Counted from the stretch's first letter, positions 21,648 to 32,009 are shown. The stretch: 64,000 bases of DNA from Serripes groenlandicus (GCA_031761405.1 JASEVX010000008.1:73438514-73502513); one strand, 5' to 3'. Program-made: numbers and translations. The notes: generated from the letters alone by a model not told the origin.

Positions 21648-21883
21648 TGAGCCGTTCCACGAGAAAACCAACATTATGGTTTCTGCGTAATGTATCGACC
21701 CAGATCAGCTAATCCGGGCCGACACATTCCGTCTCAGTGTGATAGAGGAATAGAGTAATGATTCCTGAAACATAAAATATACAGGAGGCGAAAGAAGTAT
21801 GTTCGGGTTTGCAAGCTTAGGCTTATCCGGGTCAGTACTTTACGCTGAGTCCACAATGCTGGTTTTTTCGTGGAACGACTCAT
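21648..21883 (-). mobile_element. PAL-P palindromic element, variant ends
   Basis: Ends ATGAGCCGTTCCACGAGAAA and TTTTTCGTGGAACGACTCAT are inverted copies. The centre carries the conserved ATGATTCCTGAAACATAAAA block in inverse. The outer arms differ from the GTCTCGCGAG version at 17086. Confidence 0.8.
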
Positions 21884-21934
21884 ATGTACTTTTTCTGACA
21901 AAGGGAAAATATCGGTTTATGTTACGGTTGGGTT

Positions 21935-22168
21935 ATCCTACTCCCCTTTTCCCCCATTCAACAAATATGCAGCAAAAAACATTGAAAACATGTAGACAAA
22001 CAATAAAGAAAAGCTATATTAAAAGAAAGTATAATTATTGAAAAGAGATGAAAGCAGTATGCCAAAAGGAGAAATTATTCATTATGGGGGACGACGATGT
22101 TTTCAAAAAATCGCCTAGTGCAACAGCGTCAAAGCGGGTCTATATGTAAATTGCGGAAAGGATTCACT
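21935..22168 (+). mobile_element. TTAA-1 MITE, decayed
   Basis: TTCCCCCATTCAACAAATATG with GCAGCAAAAAACATTG, AAAAGGAGAAATTATTC, then GTCTATATGTAAATTGCGGA. Ends have drifted. Confidence 0.6.
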
Positions 22169-22285
22169 GATTTCTTAATCTCACGTATTTATTTTGATTG
22201 TAGTTTTGTTATATTGTGGACGATTTTCTGCTTGGACAATTTTGCCTTCAATAGGAGTTTGGACTTTGACACTCTTCGCAAATAG

Positions 22286-22505
22286 TTAACTCTTTCAGCG
22301 CCAAAGGCAATTTTGAGTTGTTTTTTTTGCAAACAATGCAGATTCAAGTGAGTCAGCTCGTAACGAGCTTTCTCACTTGAAATCAGCATTGTTTGCCTTT
22401 TATTCATCAAAATAATCCAAAACATGTATTACATGAGAAATGGAGATGCTCGATTTTGAACATGGAATAGTCTACTTTAAACAATTCGGCGCTGAAAGAG
22501 TTTAA
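22286..22505 (-). mobile_element. TTAA-2 MITE, intact
   Basis: TTAACTCTTTCAGCGCC to GGCGCTGAAAGAGTTTAA, both ends in TTAA. The hairpin is CAGCTCGTAACGAGCT. Orientation is opposite to the copy at 3296. Confidence 0.9.
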
Positions 22506-22641
22506 CCGGACCCGTGACCTTTTGGTTATCTAACCCTAAGGACATTATTTACCTTAGCTTGTGAAAGAAGAAGATACGATGAAAACTAAAACCCGAACAA
22601 ACTAAGAACATGTATATATATAGAACCGAATCGTTACTCAG

Positions 22642-22797
22642 CAACCGCCTAGATGGTGAAGCCGTAGAGCGTCAACCTTGGGTGCGGGAGGTCCCAAGTT
22701 TGATCCCCGGTCTGGTCATACCACATACTTACCAAGAAAACGGCATGATATCACTAAACAATTGCTGAAAGCGGCGTAAAATACCAATCAATCAATC
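22642..22797 (+). mobile_element. SINE-B, short form with target duplication
   Basis: Head CAACCGCCTAGATGGTGAAG with B box AAGTTTGATCCCC, then directly the 3' domain (GGCATGATATCACTAAAC, GGCGTAAAAT) and an (AATC)n tail. Flanks AATCGTTACTCAG and AATCGTAACTCAG (22629-22641, 22798-22810) form a 13-bp duplication with one mismatch. The SINE-B body is missing. Confidence 0.8.
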
Positions 22798-22992
22798 AAT
22801 CGTAACTCAGAGAGTCCGCTACGCTTCTCTGAAGAATCAGATCTACGAATGTTATGTTTTGCAATGACACACCGGAAGGATCGCCATATAGGACGGGGTA
22901 ACACTATCGTTACCCTTTTAGACCGTCCTATGACAAACAGAGATCTAGATAAGGGGCGTTTTGCATGCTCTAAAATCCTTATTTGACCCTCT

Positions 22993-23060
22993 AATCCTAT
23001 GTTGTGGGTACTCAATATAATCGTCTCAGTGAGACGATTCTTTTGAGTACCCAAAACATA
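22993..23060. mobile_element. PAL-R palindrome
   Basis: Perfect core AATCGTCTCAGTGAGACGATT, flanked by GGGTACTCAA / TTGAGTACCC and CCTATGTTGTG / AAAACATA. Almost entirely self-complementary over 68 bp. Confidence 0.75.
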
Positions 23061-23103
23061 CGGTTTGCTTTAATAATACGAGAGAAATGGTGGGGGAAAA
23101 AGC

Positions 23104-24015
23104 TTAATACCCGTCCTTATCTGGACCTCTGGACAAATATGCAACAGATGACTTTGAAAGCATCTGAATGAATTAAAAACATTGTGGTAAACGTGGTTTT
23201 TTTTTAGATGCATCTACGTGTGGGAAAAGGTTTAGGGAAGGTTAAGTAGTTCAGCAATTACCAATCGAGCGGAAAAAGAAGAGACCATATAACAGCCATG
23301 TTATGCTAAAATGGGTAAAATCTACCCGATGTATTTTTCTCTCAAAACGAACCTCAACAATAAGATTGAGCGGAATGTCAGCTCGTAACCTTAATTAAAA
23401 ATTATAATTAATAAAAAAAAATCAAACGCTTTGACAGGAATGTATTGTATATATACACAGTCGTGTCCAAGTCTTCACATTTCTTAATCTCGGTAGGTTA
23501 AATGCTCGCTGATACGAATCATTCATTTACCCTTTTGACCAAACACAACAAATCTTCAGCAAACGACTTTGAAAACCACTAGATAAAAAACATGAAAAAA
23601 CTCATTAAATGAGAGCTAAAGGAATGAAAAAAAATTAAAATACAGTGACAAACTGAGGCATTGCAATATTTTCAAAAGTCGTCTGCTGCAGATGCTTCAA
23701 AAGTCTTCTATATCTTGGAAAGGGTTAACAAATCCAATTACTTGATCAAACACAAACCAAAGGTGTTCTAGGGGACAAAGGCACGGAGTACTTTTAACAC
23801 TTTGATCTACGGAAAAAAGACTTGCAGCTAACGCAGATTATTTTTTTAACGAAATGAGTGATGCTTTAAATTTAATATCCAAGTAGTTTCTTTTCTTTTT
23901 ATGTTGACGAATCTGCAGCAGACGCCGTTAGAAAAAGCATTGTGACAAAATGATGAGCAATTCAAGTTCTCTTTTAGTCACGATGTTTTCAACTCTATCA
24001 AATAATTATACTTGC
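23104..24015. mobile_element. three TTAA-1 remnants with spacers
   Basis: Fragments at about 23104-23240 (GCAACAGATGACTTTG, GTGTGGGAAAAGG), 23527-23735 (TCAGCAAACGACTTTG, GTCGTCTGCTGCAGATGC, TTGGAAAGGGTTAAC) and 23895-24015 (TCTGCAGCAGACGCCG, CACGATGTTTTCAACTC). Sequence between them is unassigned. Confidence 0.6.
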
Positions 24016-24121
24016 ATTTCTTCCTTAAGCTTTTGGATATAAGCTAGGATCAAATTAGGTTCGGTAATATACTTTCTATTGGTATGTGTTCAATTCCTGT
24101 ATTGCTATGGTATATAAGGTG

Positions 24122-24332
24122 TTAACCCTTTCGCGGCTAAAGGCAATTAAAGGCTTTTGCAAACAATGCAGATTCAGGTGAGACAGCTCATAACAAGCTG
24201 TCTCTCTTGAAATATTTGTTGTTTGCTAATTAAACATTAAATTTTACCAAATTTCATGTAGGACGAAATGAATTGGTCCAATTTTCAACGTGGAATGTTC
24301 GACTTCGTGAAATTCGGCAGTGAAATAGTTAA
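24122..24332 (-). mobile_element. TTAA-2 MITE, diverged
   Basis: TTAACCCTTTCGCGGC to CGGCAGTGAAATAGTTAA. The hairpin region is CAGCTCATAACAAGCTG. Its right TTAA is the left TTAA of the next element. Confidence 0.85.
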
Positions 24333-24557
24333 CCCTTTCCCTCATATAGACGCTTTCTGACGCGTCTGCAGCAGACGGCTATTTCAAAACATGGTGACAA
24401 AAGAAGAAATTGCACAAAACGTGCAATTTCTCCTTTTGCCACAATGTTTTCCACTTTTTGTCATAGGTTATCCATTCAATTATGGAGATTTTCTATGTTT
24501 TGACAAATTATGTTCGAAGTCGTCTGCTGCAGAATTGTCGTATGACGGAAAGGGTTA
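24329..24557 (-). mobile_element. TTAA-1 MITE abutting TTAA-2
   Basis: TTAACCCTTTCCCTCATATA to GACGGAAAGGGTTA. Hairpin AATTGCACAAAACGTGCAATT (CAC/GTG type, read on the other strand). Shares TTAA 24329-24332 with the TTAA-2 copy. Confidence 0.9.
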
Positions 24558-25214
24558 TAAAACACCAGTGAAGGGAGGGCAAAAGATGAAATAATATGTA
24601 AACATTTAAGAGCAAATATAGCTACCTGCCTTCGACGAAAGAAAACCGATTTGTTCGTCACACTTGAAAGCAGGGCCATAAAAAACGAGAAACCTTCTCT
24701 TAATAGTTTTCTCTTTTTTTGATATTTGGATTGACAAAAAAATAGAAGACTTAACACTTAATCTATGCATACATATATCGATAGGGATAAACAATCGACA
24801 AGGTTGCCTTAACGCGTAAAGTTGCTCGATGATATTGAAAATTAATGGGAAAAGAAGCCGTCAAACATCCCGTACAAACATTTCTAAGGCATCACGATAT
24901 TGTTTGTCAAACAGAAAACTCCATTTTTAAGGGGTAGAAATATTTATTTTTAAGAAAGGTAAAGACATCGTTTTTTTTTTGTCCACTCTTTTCTCCTTAT
25001 TTTTAAGATGTCTGATATTGAAAAGACAATTCTCCCGTGGCAAGTTAAATCTATTTTAAGCACAAAGACATATCTATTCATTGTTTATTTGTTTCAATTA
25101 CACATTGAAATCAAATCCACAAGTAGAGTTTTTCTACCAAAAAAAAAAATGGATATTTTATACGCGTTGATATCGTGAAGATGTCGATCCACTTGATGGC
25201 TATCATTTTAATTA
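24558..25214. other. unassigned A+T-rich region
   Basis: No gene recognised; T and A runs at about 24971-24980 and 25139-25149. Confidence 0.5.
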
Positions 25215-25329
25215 GCCGAGCTCATGAATTAAGGGGCTATTCCCTTTACCAACCTAATGGCAAATACAGACGACTTCAGATGTCGATGCAGCAGACGACT
25301 TTAATACCTTTAGGAAAAGTTGATTGTTT

Positions 25330-25460
25330 AGAACGGCCTTTCCAGGGGAAGTTACCAGTACTACTGGTCCATTTATCATGACGCCATGTTTATTCGTAAT
25401 GCTATCCCCGCAACCCTGAGCGCAAAGGAGGGCAGCAATTACGAACATTTTTGAAGTCAA
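25330..25460 (-). mobile_element. SINE-B body fragment
   Basis: TTCCAGGGGAAGTTACC, AGTACTACTGGTCCATTTA, CCTGAGCGCAAAGGAGG and GCAGCAATTACGAACA match the inverted SINE-B body. A TTAA-1 scrap with GCAGCAGACGACTTTAA lies just upstream at 25288-25304. Confidence 0.65.
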
Positions 25461-25756
25461 CTTTGCGTGAAAAGAAGAAATGGAAAAACGAACAATCTAA
25501 GATATGTACACCAATGTTTTAGTTCTGTCAGGAACGTAGATAAGTCCCTGGTTCTGTATTTAAAATCAAACTTCATATTGTCCAAAGATTACAACGTTTT
25601 GTCATCTCGTGGTTGAAAAGCAGACAACTAACATCAGGTACTCGGCTGCTTGGCTTTTATGCATATAGCTTTCAATGCAGCTTGGATGCTTCCCCCTCAA
25701 TGAGGCGACTTTAAACGCTCATGGAAAAGGAGACCTTTTGGAAGTATTGATAGATA

Positions 25757-25835
25757 AATATGATGAAGAATCCATGGGTCGTGAATTCGAATCCCTGATA
25801 CGACACTTTCTTTCTGATGGTTCCTAAAGAATATT
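25757..25835 (+). mobile_element. tRNA-like SINE head fragment
   Basis: CCATGGGTCGTGAATTCGAATCC with the following GACACTTTCTTTCTGATGG resembles the head-body junction of SINE-A. The A-box part is eroded. Confidence 0.45.
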
Positions 25836-25964
25836 GCGACCAGCATTATATTTTTATTGTTATGGTACAGCAATGAAAGCTTATCTTTGTGGTAAAAGTA
25901 TATCAATAACAGGAGTGTTTAAAGATATGCACATGTCCTCTATCAATAGTTATCTATAACCCTG

Positions 25965-26196
25965 ACGCTTTCTGAAGCTATGTTTTCCACTTTTATTCAT
26001 AGGTTATCCATTCAAGTATAGATATTTTCTATGTATTGACAAAATATGTTATCGTGACGAGCGGTCTCACCTGAAATCAGCATTGTTTGCCTTTTATTTA
26101 TGAAAATAGTCCAAGTTTTGATTAAATGAGAAATAGAGACGCCCGATTTTAAACATGGAAGAGTTTACTTTAAACAATTCGGCGCTGAAAGAGTTA
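25965..26196 (-). mobile_element. chimera of TTAA-1 fragment and half TTAA-2
   Basis: 25965-26050 is TTAA-1 interior (TTCATAGGTTATCCATTC, TGACAAAATATG). From about 26055 it switches in mid-hairpin to TTAA-2 (GTCTCACCTGAAATCAGC) and ends GGCGCTGAAAGAGTTAA. The join lies near the palindrome centre of TTAA-2. Confidence 0.75.
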
Positions 26197-26214
26197 AAAG
26201 TTTATTGTTGTTTA

Positions 26215-26362
26215 AACATTATATTGGTTATATCACGGATTTTTCCCGGTATTTACCAGAACTACCGGCTTTACTCACCACGACACTAATACAGCAGCCA
26301 TAGTGCTATCCCTTGGGATCGAACCCCGGAAGCTGTAAACATCACACCACGGAGACGGTAAA
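26215..26362 (-). mobile_element. SINE-B-like copy, diverged
   Basis: TTTAAACATTATATTGGTTA and ATCACGGATTTTTCCCGG give the 3' domain in inverse. AGAACTACCGGC is body, and GGGATCGAACCCCGG with CACACCACGGAGACGG is the head on the minus strand. Confidence 0.7.
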
Positions 26363-27469
26363 GAACAGTCGACACTGTCCTGATAAAGTCATTGCCATTT
26401 AATTAAGCGAACAACTTTTCGGATCGTTACGGGTAGTCAAGACATTTCTCGTCATAAGCAACGTCTCGTTTTTCCCACAATGTTTCTTACTGTCATACAA
26501 CAACATCTTCCGTAGGCGTGTATACTTATCATTATTATTATTCGATGTTCTTTATTTGAAATGAGTCAAAGCTGTGACATTAATACACAAACCTCTACCC
26601 TAAAATAGTAAAATCAACATACATGGGTGTAAAAGTCTAAGTAATCAAATCAGTGCAGAAGAAGACGGGCTAAAAAAGGAGATCCTCCTTACTTTAGAGC
26701 CCAGAAACCATCCTAGAGGTATAGTATTATCAGGTTATTGGTTGAAATGTACTGCTCACGAATTGACGCTGCCCTTTTTTCGCATGGGTTGGTCTATTTT
26801 CCGTATTGAGTGATTTTCAAAACCATCTCTACAAATTGTCAAAAATCGGGGTTTAACACGCACGATAGCCTTTTGTTTTAAAAGGGGTTGGATGATTTTG
26901 AAACTTTAGCTAGGACAATAGGCCCCTTTATTTTAACTCCCATGTAATTTGAAGAGTTATTTTGTTTCGAGTAACACATTTTGGGTATTATTTTTTAAGC
27001 GATTTGCGGATTTTAGATTTAAATTTGACCAGTTTTTAAAAAAGTAATATAACACAATTCAAGTCGCTGCGAGTTTGGTTGAGCTTAAACCTTACTAGAT
27101 TAAAACGGAGTTACATGACTATGTAGCTGACGACTTTTTAAAAGAATTGTGGAAAGGAGATAAATTTATAAAAAATAGAAACGACAACTTGCAGGTTGTT
27201 AGTTAGACAGAAATTTTGAATAGCTTTATTTTTTTTTCTTTACATGAAAATAGGATTTTATCAAGTCCAATTTATATAAATAAAGTATTAATGTCAAAAT
27301 TGTACGTGAAACACAAATTTGATATCGTCATATTATGATATCCATATGTAGACAATGTTATTCATTTCATTCGTATATATACTCCATTTGTAATAAGACA
27401 ATTCGGACACTTCGACTACATGCTGTTGAAAGTGTATTAGTATATAGTTTTGTTTACTAAAAACTGACA
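26363..27469. other. unassigned region
   Basis: About 1.1 kb without a gene. A 15-bp palindrome-like AAGGAGATCCTCCTT lies at about 26679-26693, and a TTAA-1 scrap (GCTGACGACTTTTTAAA) near 27127-27143. Confidence 0.5.
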
Positions 27470-27668
27470 TGGAAGACAGTGGTGCAAAGATACGGCATTG
27501 GCCGCTCGTACCAAAGGTTCCGGGTTCGAGTCCCGTGATGAGCGGGTTTTGACCTCGGGACAGAGGGGTTACTGGTTAAGTCTACATGAAGCAAACAGAC
27601 ATCGAGTGTGATTATTATAAGCTGAAACTTGTTTCGCAATCGATGTAAAATAAATGAGTTTAAACTAA
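27470..27668 (+). mobile_element. SINE-D, full length
   Basis: The tRNA-like head begins TGGAAGACAGTGGTGCAAAG with B box GGGTTCGAGTCCC. Body GTTACTGGTTAAGTC. A tail distinct from A-C: TTTCGCAATCGATGTAAAAT, AAATGAGTTTAAAC. Confidence 0.85.
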
Positions 27669-27811
27669 ACTAATAACTAAAGCTAACATAACTGCAGAGA
27701 TACACCTGGAATCGGCTTGATAGAATGACCCAGGATAGATCTGGTAGGAGGTCGCTTGCTGATACCTCGTCTGTTCAAGAACATGAAGAGGATTAAGTGT
27801 GTTGTATTGTA

Positions 27812-28090
27812 GCGTTACGCCGTTTACAATATTATTTCAGTTATATCACGGCGACAGTTCACTTAGTCATGATCCATGAGCAGTCCACCATGACCGCCGC
27901 GACTGGGGATCGAACCCGGGACACCCGGTTCCAAATACCCTACGCTAACTACTCGACCACAGCGACTGGGGATCGAACCCGGGACACCCGGTTCCAAATA
28001 CCCTACGCTAACTACTCGACCACAGCGACTGGGGATCGAACCCGGGACACCCGGTTCCAAATACCCTACGCTAACTACTCGACCACAGCG
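27812..28090 (-). mobile_element. SINE-C with triplicated head
   Basis: The plus strand shows the shared 3' domain (CCGTTTACAATATTATTTC, ATATCACGGCGACAG), a short body (AGCAGTCCACCATGACC), then the tRNA-like head three times in tandem. Confidence 0.85.
27901..28089 (-). repeat. 63-bp tRNA-like unit, three identical copies
   Basis: Units start at 27901, 27964 and 28027 and appear identical. Each holds an inverted B box (GGGGATCGAACCCGGG) and an A-box region (AACTACTCGACCACAG), so the internal pol III promoter is present three times in series. Open frames through it result from the 21-codon period. Confidence 0.95.
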
Positions 28091-28275
28091 GATTCCTATA
28101 AGCATTATGAGTTCAATTTCATGTACAGGGTGGCTAAGGATGGGCTTACACAAATGTGAAATAAAATGTTTAATAATTTCAATTTTAAAATTCGTTTTCG
28201 GGACATCGTCCAGCTAATGAGATTGTACCTCATATTGCAAGTACATGTACTCCTTTATAATTGTGTCACAATGTG

Positions 28276-28556
28276 CCGCGCCTCGATAGCTTAGTCGATA
28301 TCGACGCGGGCTGTCAATCCAAGGGTTATGAGTTCGAACTCCAGCTCGGCCAACATTCTTTCTGATTGTTGACAAAAGTCAAATTATGACAAGCGTCATT
28401 CGACTTCCACCAACAGGCTAACAGTCTATTTGGAAAAGCAGCCATTTGCTAGTGTGAAGAACTAGTGTGAGAAAGCCAGGAGACACACGAGTAGGTGAAG
28501 TGCCCGCTGTGATATGACTGACACATTATTGAAAACGGCATTTAACCCCAGTCAAT
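28276..28556 (+). mobile_element. SINE-A, full length
   Basis: Head GCGCCTCGATAGCTTAGTCG with B box GAGTTCGAACTCC, body CATTCGACTTCCACCAACAG, 3' domain GCCCGCTGTGATATGACTG and ACGGCATTTAACCCC. The (AATC)n tail is eroded. Confidence 0.85.
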
Positions 28557-29221
28557 GCTTCCATCACTTATCAAGAATATAATTTCAATTTGCCTTTGGA
28601 TTCACACAGTGAACAGTTCAAACAAGGATTTCTAATACATCGTTTAAAAGGAAGGCGAATAAGATCTAATTCAAACCTGACATAACTGAATAATGTTACA
28701 ACATACTATAAACTGAGATTTAGAAATAAGCTAACAAACTCAAGAAACCTGATCGGACAAACCATTTCACGGTTTAAAACCAACACTATTTTAATACAGA
28801 TGACTTTTAACAAAGCTATAGCAGGCGCCCTCTAAAAACCACTTGGGTAAGCAGAAATAATTCCACTGTGTCCCAAACATTCAAACGTTTTTCCATTTTC
28901 ATTATTTGTTAAAAATATATTATTTTCAATTTGAAAGAGTTCAAAAAGTATACCCATCGTTTTATGGGTTAAATGATTTTCATCCAAATTAACTTAGTCA
29001 TCCATAAACTCAAATTCATTGTTAGGGGAGTTTTGTGGGCCCAATTATCTGACGGACTGCTTTTTCGAGCTGAAATAATTAGGCAATTTAAGACGAAAAT
29101 GTTTGACTCGAGATGCAAACTGAAACCACAAACAAATACCAGATAGACACCTCTGAAACTTGAGACATTGGCCCGTCGTTCATCACGTATTCCGCATTGG
29201 TTTCATTTGGTTAGGGGGTGG
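28557..29221. other. unassigned region
   Basis: No supported feature. Confidence 0.5.
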
Positions 29222-29320
29222 ATTACACCGTTTCCAACAGTAAATTAGTAATATGACGGTTCAATCCCACTTATTCGTGATTCATGGGAGACAAACCAGT
29301 ACTATGTGAGAAAATGTCTG
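29222..29320 (-). mobile_element. SINE 3'-domain fragment
   Basis: TTACACCGTTTCCAACAGTA, then TTCGTGATTCATGGG and AACCAGTACTATGTGAG, in the order expected for an inverted SINE-C tail and body. Confidence 0.5.
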
Positions 29321-29357
29321 TCAAGAACCGTCCAAAAATGTCGTTCAGTTCATATTC

Positions 29358-29570
29358 AGTGTACATGTGCGGTGCTCAAAGAAAAACAACCTTTACATAA
29401 TTATGACCACGTTACATGGGAGCTGCTCCAGGAAAAACTAACCGTAACGTAATTATAACACGTGTAAATGAGCGTTGCTCTAAAAAAACAACGTTGACGT
29501 ATTTATTATACGTGTATATGAGCGTTGCTCCACGAAAACCAACATTTACGTTAGTATTATCCATGTAAAA
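29358..29570 (+). repeat. degenerate ~58-bp tandem repeat, about 4 copies
   Basis: Successive units share GGTGCTC/GCTGCTCC/GCGTTGCTC, AAAAACAAC and TTAC..AATTAT..A..CGTG blocks at about 55-60 bp spacing. Diverged. Confidence 0.65.
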
Positions 29571-29696
29571 CACCGGCCTGTACATTCATGTAAACTATCC
29601 AAATAAAAACTGAATTACAGAAGTTTCTTGAAATATTCCTTGACTAATTGGCGAAGAGTGCAAAGCCAGATGAGGGGCGGATTTGTTTTGTTTGAA

Positions 29697-29882
29697 TGGG
29701 GTTTAACGCCCTTTTCAACATTATTTCACTTATATCAAGACAACAGATCACTTATTCATGATCACTGGGTACACAAACCACTACTAGGCTAGGAAATGTA
29801 CCTTGCCTTATGTCACTCCACCATGACCACAGCGCCAGAGGCTGATTTGTTTGTACACCGGTCACAAATACCTTACGGTTGT
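29697..29882 (-). mobile_element. SINE-C, diverged
   Basis: GGTTTAACGCCCTTTTCAAC, ATCACTGGGTACACAAACC and ATGTCACTCCACCATGACC match the inverted SINE-C order. The head (ACCGGTCACAAATACCTTAC) is eroded. Confidence 0.7.
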
Positions 29883-30072
29883 TGTTTTTTTTTGCAGAGA
29901 ACCGCTCCTATATGTTTTATAACATCTTTTGTCAGGGTAACTCTGAGGCAATCGTATGGGGATCGGAGGTGGGGGAGGAACGTTTTCACACCTCCGTATC
30001 AGAAATGCTTGAAATGAACGTGGTATAACAGTGACATAATAGCTTCAGTATCCATCATGTTGTGTTTGCATC

Positions 30073-30416
30073 CTGGTGCGTAGCTTTGCAATAATCAATG
30101 TGTATGCCGTCTCGTGAGAAAATCAACATTTTGGACTCGTAAAGTATCGACCCGGAGCAGCCTAAGCATGCCACACATGCCTATCCGGATAAACACTTTT
30201 CGCCTCCTGTGGATTTTCTGTTTCAGGAATCACTACTCTATACATCTATCCCCCTAAGACGGAATTTGTCGGCCGAATCAGTCTGCGCGGACAGCGCAGG
30301 CTGATCTGGTAGATACATTACGCAGATGTCTATCGCCGCAGCTGCATTTTGGAGGCATTTTGAGAAAAAAATGTGTAGGCATGTGTCTACAGTGCCTAAA
30401 GGGAGCTACGCCCCTG
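30073..30416 (+). mobile_element. composite element carrying a truncated PAL-P, copy 2
   Basis: Ends CTGGTGCGTAGCT (two changes from CAGGGGCGTAGCT) and AGCTACGCCCCTG, flanked by a perfect 5-bp repeat GCATC (30068-30072, 30417-30421). PAL-P occupies about 30107-30330. The left junction (ATCAATGTGTA then TGCCGTCTCG) and right junction (ATTACGCAGATG then TATCGCCGCAGC) match copy 1. Confidence 0.85.
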
Positions 30417-30645
30417 GCATCTGTACAAATTTATACACACTCATCAAATCTGCTGTCCAATGCTATACGATCTCGGGATTATTCAGTACTTTTGCAATTG
30501 CAAATACGGTAAATAGAATATTTTAAAAGTAATTAGTTATTAGGTGCACACACACTCATTCAACCCGCATAACACTAGATCCTTGTGGATTGACTAGTTA
30601 TATATAAAGCCTTTACTAGAATGTTTCTCAATCTATCTACACTCA

Positions 30646-31203
30646 CAACCTTTTCCCACAGTTACACCCATTTTGACGCTTCGACAGGAGATTGATTGAT
30701 TGATTGATTGATTTGGGTTTAACGCCGTTTTTAACAATTTCTCAGTTATATCACGGCGGCCAGTTCACCTACTCACCTTCTCATGCATTTCCTGATTTTC
30801 TCACACTAGTACTCCACACAACAATTTTCCCAAACAACTGGCTGCTTTTCCACATAAACTTAGCCCATTGGTAGAAGACGAATGACGCATGTCGCATTGA
30901 CTTTTGTCAATCGTCGGAAAGAAAGTTGGCCGAGCCGGGATTCGAACTCACAACCCCTGGATTGACAGCCCGCGTCGCTACCGACTGAGCTACCGGGGCT
31001 CGGCTTTCGACAGGAGACAACGTATGACAACATTGTTTCAAAAGGAGTGCTTGCTCATAATGATCAATTGATCCATTTGCGAGCGACAGTGTTTTAAACT
31101 TCATTCGATAATTAAACATGCATTTGTAGAGATGTTCAACATTATTGTCTAGATGGTTTAAGTCGAATTTTGAACATTTGTTGTATGTGGGAAAATGGGT
31201 TAA
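30646..31203. mobile_element. TTAA-1 MITE interrupted by a SINE
   Basis: Left part AACCTTTTCCCACAG to GACGCTTCGACAGGAG; right part resumes at 31018 and ends TGTATGTGGGAAAATGGGTTAA. The SINE-A at 30692-31005 splits it. Confidence 0.75.
30692..31005 (-). mobile_element. SINE-A, full length, nested, with target duplication
   Basis: From (ATTG)n tail and GGTTTAACGCCGTTTTTAAC to head GACTGAGCTACCGGGGCTCGG. Flanked by a perfect 12-bp TTCGACAGGAGA (30680-30691, 31006-31017). The cleanest SINE insertion in the window. Confidence 0.95.
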
Positions 31204-31397
31204 ATATACTCAGAGCTGTTGACTTGGAAAACATTGCAACATCTGTAAACTTGGATCTGTAATTTCGATAAATTTGAAACCATTGAAAAGGGGGATATGT
31301 CTCATAATGTTGTCTGCATGAGATGTGACCTGTATCCGGTAAATTGTTTCGACACCTATTTTACCTTGAAATGAACTCTTCCGAAAACAGAAGTCCT

Positions 31398-31932
31398 TTG
31401 TTCAAGATCAACTTTTTATTCGATATGGCCACATACAATTAATCTTTGAAAAAAATCATCGAAGAAATACCTCTATTGACTCTGTTAATAAAGTGTTATT
31501 ATTGAATAGTTGAACTTTTTCCATAATGGGTTACGAATGTCGTCTGCTGCAGATGCGTCAAAGTGCGTCTGTTTGTTCAAGGTCAACCTTTTATTCGATA
31601 CGTCCATATACAATTAATCTGCAGCAGACGACTTTGGAAACATCATCGAAGAAATACCTCTATTGACTCTGTTAATAAAGTGTTATTATTGAATAGAGAT
31701 GAAATTTTTCCATAATGGGTTACGAATGTCGTCTGCTGCAGATGCGTCAAAGTGCGTCTGTTTGTTCAAGATCAACCTTTTATTCGATACGTCCATATAC
31801 AATTAATCTGCAGTAGACGACTTTGAAAACATCATCGAAGAAATACCTCTATTGACTCTTTTTCCATAATGGGTTACGAATGCCGTCTGCTGCAGATGCG
31901 TCAAAGTGCATCTGTATGAGGGAAAGGGTTAA
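31398..31932 (+). repeat. tandem TTAA-1-derived units, 3 copies
   Basis: Units start at TTGTTCAAG (31398, 31573, 31762), with ATTCGATACGTCCATATAC, CTGCAGCAGACGAC, ACCTCTATTGACTC and GTCGTCTGCTGCAGATGCGT. The first lacks the CTGCAGCAGACGA block; the third lacks a central stretch. The last unit ends with a true TTAA-1 end, GAGGGAAAGGGTTAA. Confidence 0.85.
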
Positions 31933-32009
31933 GGAAATACCTTACTTTATGTACACCTTGTTTTTCAAATATAATCACTTTTAAACCCCAAAATCATGAG
32001 ACAATCTTC

